Source: Discostella pseudostelligera
Taxonomy: Eukaryota; Bacillariophyta; Thalassiosirophyceae; Thalassiosirales; Thalassiosiraceae
Reading direction: 5' to 3'
Length of the DNA stretch: 14,721 nt
Assembly: GCA_036940085.1 (NCBI GenBank)
Contig: JALLBK010000342.1
Location: forward strand, 1-14,721
The translations under genes were made by a program, and so were the position numbers. Under the pieces are notes generated by a model. It saw only the letters and a list, made by a program, of their open reading frames with translations. It was not told the origin of the DNA and ran no database searches. Numbering within the stretch: the first letter of the stretch is position 1; each line of letters starts with the position of its first letter. This document shows positions 7,901 through 14,721 of this stretch, one piece after another.

Positions 7901-10111
7901 TTAATCAACTTTGACTGCTCCGTAGATCTTTTGGGTGAACCAGAAGCACGATAAGTATCCCACTGTCCCGCACATCAATCCGAACGCAATGGAAATCATC
8001 GACATGTAGGTTAGGTAAATCACCACCGGTAGCACACCCACCAATTCCAACTTTGACGACAAGAACCAAAGGGAGTACAAAAAGAGGTAGAATCCAGAAG
8101 AGGCGCAGTTGAGGAAGGATTTCCACCACCAACGATGATCCTCGACGCATAACTGCAGGTAGCACATGACCACGGCAACTTGTGCGCAGGTAGCCACGAG
8201 GATCAAGAGGACAGCCATGAGGAATCCCATAATGTAATATAATTGATGGAGCCACAGGGCGCTCATGATGAAGAAGAGCTCAATGCAGACTGATCCAAAT
8301 GGGAGCAAACCAGCAAGGAAGATCGACGTGGGAGGAGCGGCATAGTAGGGCAACTCAGGGATGAAACGCGCAATCTGATTTGTCTTCGTCGGCACCGACA
8401 CCTTCTCAGCACGGTAGCCAAAGTAACTCCCAACAAACACCAGGGGTGTGGAAACGCCAGCCCATAGCAAAAACACGAGGAAGATGGTCACGAAGGAGAC
8501 GGCCGTGGCGGCACCGACAAATGTCAAAAATACATTCAACACCATGAACATGCTGACAATCAATCCGGGGAAGCCCATTGCCGTGGCAATAGTACATCGT
8601 TTCCAAGACTTGGCATCACAGAACTTGTACAAGCGGGAAGAGACGTATCCACCCACTCCCCCACATAGCACGTAGAGGACAATCACAGCTGTTAGAGCCT
8701 GTCCCTTTTTGATGGGGTTCAACATCCGCAGCATGCTTGCCAAAAGCGTAACAAAGAAGGCAGTTCCAATCTGTGCACCGGTTCCGACCAAGACACTAAG
8801 CAACATTGGATGACTCTGAGGAGGACGGAAGACATCGCCATGCACCAACTTCCACCCAGTCTCCTCCTGCGCCTCCTCCAGGGTTTGTAGTTCATTATAT
8901 CCCGCAATATCCTTCCTAAGTGTGCGGATCATAATGGTTGCCACGGCACCAGTTAGGAACACCACAATCATGAGCGAGTTGACAATGGCAAAGTAGTGAA
9001 TTTCGTCATCGGGACTTCCCACGAGGTAAACGTCCCACCGATCCGCCCATGGAATGTCACTTTGCTGCCAGGTAACTTCGTAGGAGTACAGAATCCTCAT
9101 ACTCTCACCAGCCGATCCAGTGCGAAGGGCGAGGTAGGTTTCCGGCTCATTCACTGGAGACTCCCCCTTGGTGCACGTTGACCAATCATCCTTGTTGTTG
9201 GCTGCCTCGAGATTGGTTTCCAAATCAACCTTTCCCTTCCCAAACTCATGCGTGATGGACACAGGGTGGACATCAAACCCGGTGATACGGATTCCCTCGA
9301 ACTCACTGGGTTCTTCGCGGTAGGTGATTGTGAACTTGAGATGGTTGTAGAGATAAAACTCATCCTCCTTAAGACCAGTGTAAGAGGGTGGAGCCTTGAA
9401 ACCTACGGGATATCCACGAACGGCATAGTTAAGTTCTTTACTACGCATCAATACCGGAAGCTGATCGAGGGCGAGATGAACACGGTATTGCCGATCGACG
9501 AGCTTGCGAAGCCATTTGAGTTTCTTTCCCCCCACCTCGACGACGCAGAGGGGAGTGCACTCTTTATCGACCTTAGCGGGGAAATTGTACGGAGCCATTT
9601 GGAGCTTGAACCCCATAAGACGACTTCCCAGGTTACGACGCTGACGGAATCGTTTTTGAATCTTCTCGGCTGGTTCGGGACAGGTGGGCAAATCATAATA
9701 TTCAAATGGGAGTTGCGTCTTTTTGCTCTCCACCAAGTCGACAAAGGCCGGGACGGGTTCGTGGTCGCTGTATTCTTCGGGGGAGGCACCGGGAAATAGA
9801 ACCTGAGCTAGCGATACCTCGCGGCGTTTGAGTAGGCCCTTCTTCTTCTTATTGCGGAGCTCGTACGAACGGAGCTCGGCGGCCTCCTTGGTCATACTGA
9901 CTTGATCTTGACCAGCCGCTTTCATGTTGGCGAATTTGACGGCCTTCTCCCGCGCCTCGATCTTTTGCTCTTTTCGCGTCATTTTCAGTTTCTTTGGGGG
10001 AGGTCCTTTAGAGGCATTGGAATTGCTCTTTTCGGCGGTGGTCGCGACATGGAGGGATAGGACGATGGTGAGCAGCAGCGCTGCTTTGACTAGTAGGCGA
10101 GCCATGGCCAT
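7901..10111 (-). CDS. Transmembrane 9 superfamily (TM9SF/EMP70) nine-spanner
   Basis: Endomembrane (Golgi/endosome) protein of 736 aa. Yeast EMP70 and animal TM9SF relatives act in membrane protein sorting and adhesion. The signal peptide is residues 1-26. The lumenal domain begins with the family motif FPGASPEEYSDHEPVP (106-121) and LPFEYYDLPTCP (134-145). Nine membrane segments fall at about 373-397, 437-461, 471-495, 507-531, 537-561, 595-618, 624-653, 668-686 and 690-724. The conserved VHGDVFRPPQSHPMLLS sits between TM1 and TM2, and the TKTNQIARFIPE loop follows TM5. The protein ends KVD, matching the KxD/E COPI-binding motif described for plant EMP proteins. Residues 27-100, very Lys/Arg/Glu-rich, form an unusual insert before the family domain. 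The ATG at 10111 is taken; the second Met, two codons later, is equally possible. The gene is intronless. Confidence 0.93.
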   Translation of the reverse strand: MAMARLLVKAALLLTIVLSLHVATTAEKSNSNASKGPPPKKLKMTRKEQKIEAREKAVKFANMKAAGQDQVSMTKEAAELRSYELRNKKKKGLLKRREVSLAQVLFPGASPEEYSDHEPVPAFVDLVESKKTQLPFEYYDLPTCPEPAEKIQKRFRQRRNLGSRLMGFKLQMAPYNFPAKVDKECTPLCVVEVGGKKLKWLRKLVDRQYRVHLALDQLPVLMRSKELNYAVRGYPVGFKAPPSYTGLKEDEFYLYNHLKFTITYREEPSEFEGIRITGFDVHPVSITHEFGKGKVDLETNLEAANNKDDWSTCTKGESPVNEPETYLALRTGSAGESMRILYSYEVTWQQSDIPWADRWDVYLVGSPDDEIHYFAIVNSLMIVVFLTGAVATIMIRTLRKDIAGYNELQTLEEAQEETGWKLVHGDVFRPPQSHPMLLSVLVGTGAQIGTAFFVTLLASMLRMLNPIKKGQALTAVIVLYVLCGGVGGYVSSRLYKFCDAKSWKRCTIATAMGFPGLIVSMFMVLNVFLTFVGAATAVSFVTIFLVFLLWAGVSTPLVFVGSYFGYRAEKVSVPTKTNQIARFIPELPYYAAPPTSIFLAGLLPFGSVCIELFFIMSALWLHQLYYIMGFLMAVLLILVATCAQVAVVMCYLQLCVEDHRWWWKSFLNCASSGFYLFLYSLWFLSSKLELVGVLPVVIYLTYMSMISIAFGLMCGTVGYLSCFWFTQKIYGAVKVD

Positions 10112-10242
10112 GGTCGTCTTTGTTTTCGCTTGGCTTTGTGTGAGGATGGAGACGGTACGATATGGTACGATAGACGGTGAAGGTGGATTGGTGTTGTGGT
10201 CGCGGGGGCGGGGGTGGTGCCCGCTTTTTTCGCTTCTTGTAC

Positions 10243-10284
10243 TTGTTGTTGTTGTTGGTGGTGGTGGTGGTGGTGGTGGTGGTG
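10243..10284. repeat. (TTG)n-(GTG)n microsatellite
   Basis: A run of about five TTG units passes directly into about nine GTG units, next to G-rich tracts (10203-10215 and 10317-10332). It lies about 130-175 bp upstream of the TM9SF ATG, so it reads CAC/CAA in the TM9SF promoter or leader direction. It probably varies in length between strains. Confidence 0.85.
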
Positions 10285-10438
10285 TTGTGTGGATAGATGT
10301 TGCATGCGGGCTGTTGCGGGGGCGGGGGAGGGGCGCCCGATGAAATAAAAGATCGCATTCCCCTCACAAAACGTAGGAATCAGTACCAAAGATTGGCAAG
10401 CCTCCTCATCCACCACAACAACCACAAACACCGCCACC

Positions 10439-10729
10439 ATGAACATTGCCGACGACGTCGATCGGTAGTATCAGTATCAACGCGTGTCAACACGTCATCT
10501 CGTGGTGGGCATATCCACTCGGTGCTATTGGAGCTGTCGGTGGATGTGTTGTTGTCGTTGCCAAATGCCGAGCAGCGATGGTGCTGTCGACAAAGAAGAG
10601 GAGGAGATGAGCACAAATGCCCAAGAGTTGTGCCACTCAAGGGAGGGCGGAGCTATGGGAAATGAAGAGCGTAGCCACCAGCCACCTACAGAAGGAGAGC
10701 AGCCAAACCATTGCCAACAACAGACGTGA
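10439..10729 (+). CDS. Speculative two-exon small protein, divergent to TM9SF
   Basis: An ATG in good context (CCGCCACCATGA) starts a short frame, ATG to CG (10439-10464), that meets a GTAGTA donor-like sequence. Splicing to the AG at 10574-10575 would give exon 2 at 10576-10729 and a roughly 60 aa hydrophilic, Glu/Gln-rich protein (DGAVDKEEEEMSTNAQE in the middle). The 111 bp intron length suits this genome. However, the donor is weak, several earlier AGs exist, and no domain is recognised. Unspliced, the ATG gives only a 9-codon ORF. It is listed so that it can be checked, not as an established gene. Confidence 0.15.
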
Positions 10730-10794
10730 ACAACAACTCATATAGTCGTCGTTTTTACGTGTCATAACTATCACCAATCACTGTCATTATCATC

Positions 10795-10879
10795 AGTCAT
10801 CGTCGAGAACGTCGTCGTAGTCGTCACCGTCATCACCGCACTATGCTGTCTCCTATGCCGACAACACAACAATCAACAT
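10795..10879 (+). repeat. GTC-rich repeat block A
   Basis: It begins CATCGTCGAGAACGTCGTCG, continues with a GTCACCGTCATCACCGCA-type stretch, and ends with the 19-mer ACAACACAACAATCAACAT. Block B (11092-11204) has the same order of elements. The two are probably copies of one duplicated segment. Confidence 0.45.
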
Positions 10880-11091
10880 GCACATTATGCAGCAACAAAG
10901 ATAGAACAACACATCAATGCACATGGCCACACTCGAGGAGTAAGTGCACATCTGTATTGCACTCATCATCTGCAGCGGCTCATTACCAATGCTTGCCCTC
11001 TGCATATTGTGTTTTCCTCACCATGAGTCTGAACGACGGCACCAACAACGCAACAATCATCCATCTTATGCCCATGTTCGAGGAGCACACA

Positions 11092-11116
11092 ATCATCGAG
11101 AACGTCGTCGTCGTCG

Positions 11117-11148
<32 letters not shown>

Positions 11149-11204
11149 ACCGTCACCTTTACCATCACCATCACCATCATCGCAGACAACACAATAATCA
11201 ACAT
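11092..11204 (+). repeat. GTC-rich repeat block B with expanded (GTC)n
   Basis: It carries the same head (ATCGAGAACGTCGTCGTC) and the same tail as block A (18 of 19 bases identical in ACAACACAATAATCAACAT). The middle is expanded by (GTC)6 and about eight further GTC units (11104-11148), plus a CAT/CAC run (11161-11180). In one frame it reads as an Asp run on the minus strand, which is an artefact of the repeat. Confidence 0.5.
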
Positions 11205-11563
11205 TTAAGTGGTAAAAATGTTGAGATATAAAATATAGGCAGTTGATATAGTAGGGAACAAAGAACATCATCAATCATCATTACCACCAACGCAACGATT
11301 TAATTGCCATGCAACAATCGCCCAATCGTTCCTGGCCCGTTTGGCTTGTTGCAACAAAAGAGATGGAACATTTGTCGAGCATCGATAATTTGAGAGTAGA
11401 TTGGTAGCTAGTTTATACTCTACCTGTGTTGCGGATAGCAAACGGTATTGACATTTATAAAGTGCATGTGAGCATACGTGCATACAACTGCAATTCGCCA
11501 CCTCTCTGCTCCTAGCACGTTGTTTGACGGGCCAGCTCATTGTGTTAGCATGCAAACGATTAA

Positions 11564-14500
11564 TCAAGTGCATTTTAAAGCATCCATCAAAAATGCATAT
11601 TCAAATGCTAAATCGCGCAAGGATCTGTAACGATCTGATCCTGAAAAGTGGCCTACGGGTAGAAATAGAATTATTGATGGTCAAAATTCAGCTCGAACGC
11701 GAACTCGAACTTCCATCAAACAACTCACCCGAATCCATATCCATCTTCAATAAAACAGGCCCAGACTTATCAGAAGTTTGATGCCTCAATTCCGCAACAA
11801 ACTTTGCAGGCTCCCAGTACTTTTAGAGTTAAAACGAATCAATAATTAATTCGGAGATAGAAGTTGCGACAAACTAGAGATGTAGGCAATGAGCTCACCT
11901 GTACACGTGGATCATGCAAACCTCCTGTTATCAAACATGATGGATAGATTACCCCATGTTTTACATTGTCAATGGGAGAATAGCTCATGATATAGTCGAA
12001 GAAGTTCTCTGTAGTAATAGCCAGATGTTCGAAATATGTTAGCAGTTAAAAGTTATGCATTGTAACTCAGTAGGCAACAACTACCTACCCTCATTTGGAT
12101 TGCCCCACTCTTCCCATTCCGCAACAGTTAGTGGAATCGTAGCATCAGCCATTGTGCCTGTAAGTACCGAATACATGAGTTGCTTGTTAGTAATCAGAAT
12201 AATAGCAAAATGCTCATCAATCGGTGATACTAACATGCGACGTCAACGAATGGGACTCCAAGTAAGGCTGCGCAAAACAGGTCGGGCTGCTGGTTGATGC
12301 TGGAGCCAATGAGTAATCCACCCGCGCTTCGACCTTCGCAAGAAAGTTTGTCTGATGTTGCGATTCCTCTTCCAATAGATACAGATGTTGGTTCACAAGT
12401 GCTCGAGCCATCGTTAGCCTCATCCATTGCTAGCCAACGAGCCACATCCACAAAATCGTTGAATGAGTTCTTCTTTGTCAGATATTTGGCATCGTCATAC
12501 CATGGACGACCCATCTCGCCTCCTCCTCGGACATGAGCTAGTGCATACACGACTTTCCGATTGAGTAGAGGCAATCGAGTTGAACGAAATGATGCTTCAA
12601 TCGATGCGCCGTACGAGCCATATCCGTAGAGGTGTGTAGGAATTGTTCCGTTCTTTTTGAGTTGTAACACATCGCGATGGTACACCAAAGATACGGGAAT
12701 GTCCGTCTTTCCATCTCGGCTTCTCACTAAAGTTCGCTCGCATGAATACAACTCTTTGTTATAGCCCGGGATGTTCTTCTCTTTCAATACAACTCTAGAA
12801 CTCAAATCAGATGGATTGGCTACTGGAATCGCAATGTGAGACGGAGGTGTGACCAGGGAGTCATACGATATCACCACGTACGGAAGGCTTGGATCGCGGC
12901 TGCCACCAATACCAACATCGTAGGCATCTTCATCGAACTCTAATCTTGTCATTTTGGTCGCTACTAGTACTGCATTCCCGGAATCATTTTTGTAATTGTT
13001 GAGTTCAAGTATCCAAACACGCGGCATGCCCTCTTCCCTCCCTGTAAGTACAGCATATGCAAGTGGAGAAGAGTGTGATTTACAGTCTATGGATGGCTTG
13101 AAGACTGTGACACCCTGAGACAGCGACAGCGACAGCAACAGCATTGANTGATTTACAGTCTATGGATGGCTTGAAGACTGTGACACCCTGAGACAGCGAC
13201 AGCAACAGCATTGAGGCAAATGAGTTAAGCTGGATGCAACGGAGGAAAAACACATGCGTAGCATAATGGACTCACATCTAGGGAACGGTCATGACCTCCA
13301 TGAAACACGGTACTTGTGTGATTATAAGCATCATTACTGATAACATCCTTCCAGTTTGCCATCTCTCCATTGCCCACCCGACACGCTTTCAAACTCAGAT
13401 TTGGCAATCCACCAAGATTCGTCTGTACTAGCCAATATCCTTCACAGTGCGCCACTCGGTACAATACATTTGGTTGTCGCTTGGCAATACACACGAGCTC
13501 TCTTGCAGAAGGTATTCCTTGGCGATCTTTTGTCGTTGATTGTAAATCAAGATAATGTACCTCACTAGACTCCTTCGAACTGCATGTTGCAAGCAGGAAC
13601 TTTCCATTAAAACTTTTCGAGATGCGTAGATTGAATAATTCATCCTTCTCCTCAAGTAGTAGGTCATCCTCCTCCTCATCCATCCGACTACCTACTTTAT
13701 CAATCCAGTGCCCATGAGAATCGAATATTTGGCGGCTGTAAAGTTTGTTTGGACGATGCTTGTCATCCATTGTGAGATAGAAGACGGCATCACTAGCATC
13801 ATTCCAGACAATGCTACCATCGCATTCCAGTAACTCATCTTCCACAGCATGTTGATCCTTCTTCTGATGATTATAAAGTACCCATACCTGCCCCGATTCG
13901 ATATGCTTGACATTTAATTGACAAGATTCTCCACCCTTCACATCCAATGAATATGCAACATACTTTTGGTTGGGTGACACAGCAATTGCCCCTAGAGCCA
14001 AATACGTTCTGTTGCGTGCTAGCGAAGGTACGTCAAGATAGACTTCTTCATTGGCAAATAATGGTGCGTAGGAAGTCTCATTGCTGGTATTCATTATTCT
14101 TGTATCCCAATCGGCATTGGCAGGCGGTGGAAACAATGAATCTTGCTGTTGTTGAGGTGCACGACAATATCTGGGGTAGCCCTCTCCTTCCTCCAATCGG
14201 GTGTAGTACCAATATCCTTTTCCATTTGGTGATGTTTTCAATGCAGGAGTGGTGTAATCGGTTTCTTGAATGCTTGATAAGAACTTGATTCATGAAAACA
14301 AGGGTTGAAATCCAACTTCAGTGATGAAGAATTGATGCAAAGCAAGTGTGTAACAGCAAAAACCAAAACTCACTTCTTGGTATAATTCTTCTCTCAGACC
14401 ATCAAGATGTTCTGTCATTTGTCGACTATACTCATTCTCGGCATGCAAATGGTTTAATATTGTTGTATTGGTGCGGTCATCATCTCGCATCCAACCGTAC

Positions 14501-14700
14501 GGGTTGAGAATTCGACGCGGCGGTGAGAGGAGAGGGTGTGCCGATGAGGGAGACTGGCGCAATAGTATTGGTATTGGCGGGGGCGCGAGTAGTGCATTAC
14601 TATCAAAACTCTCTGATGATGATGAGCTCGGAGCTGAAACATCTCCGGCTAGCACATAGGATGATTCGTCGCGATGTGGCACCGGTGGACGAATTTGCAT
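11564..14700 (-). CDS. Oligopeptidase B-type serine peptidase (S9A family), seven exons
   Basis: Serine peptidase of the prolyl oligopeptidase family, which cleaves short peptides; the closest class is oligopeptidase B (cuts after basic residues). Exons: 14700-14374, 14283-13276, 13114-12235, 12157-12089, 12008-11899, 11819-11729, 11652-11564. All introns are GT-AG (five have GTGAG, GTTAG or GTAGG donors) and phases match, giving 857 aa. NPYGWMRDDD (66-75) and AENEYS (87-92) match the family N-terminus. The beta-propeller covers about 126-520. The alpha/beta hydrolase part has GYGSYGA (609-615), the OPB-type RGGGEMGRPWYDDAK (641-655), catalytic Ser708 in GRSAGG, Asp794 in GGLHDPRV and His830 in SGHFSGSDR. 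Upstream codons stay open to the window edge, so the true start may lie outside. No organelle signal is obvious in the part seen. The exon 3 start is disturbed by an assembly duplication (13076-13214). Confidence 0.9.
13076..13214. repeat. Direct duplication around an N; likely unmerged contig ends
   Basis: Copy 1 is 13076-13147 (72 bp) and copy 2 is 13149-13214 (66 bp), with a single N at 13148 between them. Both start TGATTTACAGTCTATGG and end CAACAGCATTGA. The only difference I see is one CGACAG unit, three in-line units versus two. Each copy holds the intron 2 acceptor and first codons of exon 3 of the oligopeptidase gene. With copy 1 as acceptor the reading frame is intact; with copy 2 the frame runs into the N and the duplicated sequence. 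Confidence 0.9.
14284..14373 (-). other. Intron 1 of the oligopeptidase gene (90 bp)
   Basis: The donor GTGAGT follows codons for ELYQE, and the acceptor AATCAAG precedes codons for FLSSIQETDY. Phase is 0. Joining restores the conserved link between the N-terminal helix and the propeller. Confidence 0.85.
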
Positions 14701-14721
14701 TGTGGATGCCGATGCCGATGC

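Larger units (their letters stand above)
10112..11563. other. Repeat-rich intergenic region between TM9SF and oligopeptidase genes
   Basis: This 1.45 kb stretch has no firm gene. The first 200-300 bp are upstream of TM9SF (minus strand) and include a G-rich/GTG-repeat tract. A speculative small spliced ORF is at 10439-10729. From about 10795 to 11204 there are two related GTC-rich blocks and CAT/CAC runs. About 11230-11563 is AT-richer and should contain the oligopeptidase 3' UTR. Long frames here translate to His, Asp, Arg or Val runs from the trinucleotide repeats and are not coding. Confidence 0.6.

Noticed and set aside
9248..9799. Plus-strand 183-codon frame
   Set aside because: It is antisense to the TM9SF lumenal domain and is a shadow of that conserved gene.
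10297..10665. Plus-strand 122-codon frame with Gly and His runs
   Set aside because: Composition follows the local triplet repeats, and there is no domain or plausible codon pattern.
10966..11274. Minus-strand frame with a long Asp run
   Set aside because: The Asp run is simply the (GTC)n repeat read backwards, and no flanking sequence looks like protein.
11524..11781. Plus-strand 85-codon frame
   Set aside because: It begins at TTG and lies antisense to exons 6 and 7 of the oligopeptidase, which have clear homology on the other strand.
13076..13214. A genuine tandem duplication or minisatellite in the oligopeptidase gene
   Set aside because: The lone N exactly between the copies and the near-identity fit an assembly join better, though long reads are needed to be sure.
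1..14721. CRISPR arrays, insertion sequences, retroelement proteins, tRNA or rRNA genes
   Set aside because: None was seen by eye. No spaced palindromic repeats, transposase or reverse transcriptase motifs, or cloverleaf with a T-loop GGTTCGAATCC-type box was recognised.

Overview
The window looks like nuclear DNA of a diatom, probably a centric, Thalassiosira-like species. The evidence is short GT-AG introns of 76-102 bp, intron-poor genes, and an HSF-type factor with the diatom-style recognition helix KYPSFTRKLNRWGFRQI. A front-end desaturase also carries a signal peptide followed by an 'ASAFAP-like' Phe, the bipartite plastid presequence of algae with secondary red plastids. The species cannot be fixed from sequence alone.

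Layout, left to right. (1) 251-1765 (+): heat-shock-factor-type transcription factor. (2) 2593-4134 (+): cytochrome b5-fused front-end fatty acid desaturase, predicted plastidial. Its 0.8 kb upstream region holds an E2F-like site and TAGGAGTAC repeats. (3) 4492-5910 (-): UMP-CMP/adenylate kinase-like NMP kinase fused to a C-terminal NTF2-like domain resembling the CaMKII association domain. (4) 6410-7540 (+, one 102 bp intron): SRPBCC (polyketide cyclase/START-like) protein with a signal peptide, an acidic charged stretch and a C-terminal membrane helix. Genes 3 and 4 are divergent and share a 499 bp intergenic region containing a perfect E2F-type palindrome. (5) 7901-10111 (-): TM9SF/EMP70 nine-spanner with a C-terminal KxD COPI-type signal. 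(6) 10112-11563: 1.45 kb without a firm gene, rich in trinucleotide repeats, with one speculative two-exon small ORF. (7) 11564-14700 (-): oligopeptidase B-type serine peptidase. I reconstructed it as seven exons that join in frame to 857 codons and contain the full Ser/Asp/His triad. The four C-terminal exons are tiny and easy to miss.

The genes do not form one pathway and read as an ordinary compact eukaryotic stretch. No mobile element, CRISPR array, rRNA or tRNA was seen. The best second looks are the NMP kinase-NTF2 fusion, the E2F-type palindrome in the kinase/SRPBCC divergent promoter, the HSF DNA-binding-domain insertion, and an N-flanked 66/72 bp duplication at 13076-13214. That duplication looks like two unmerged, possibly allelic, contig ends and corrupts an exon boundary of the peptidase gene.
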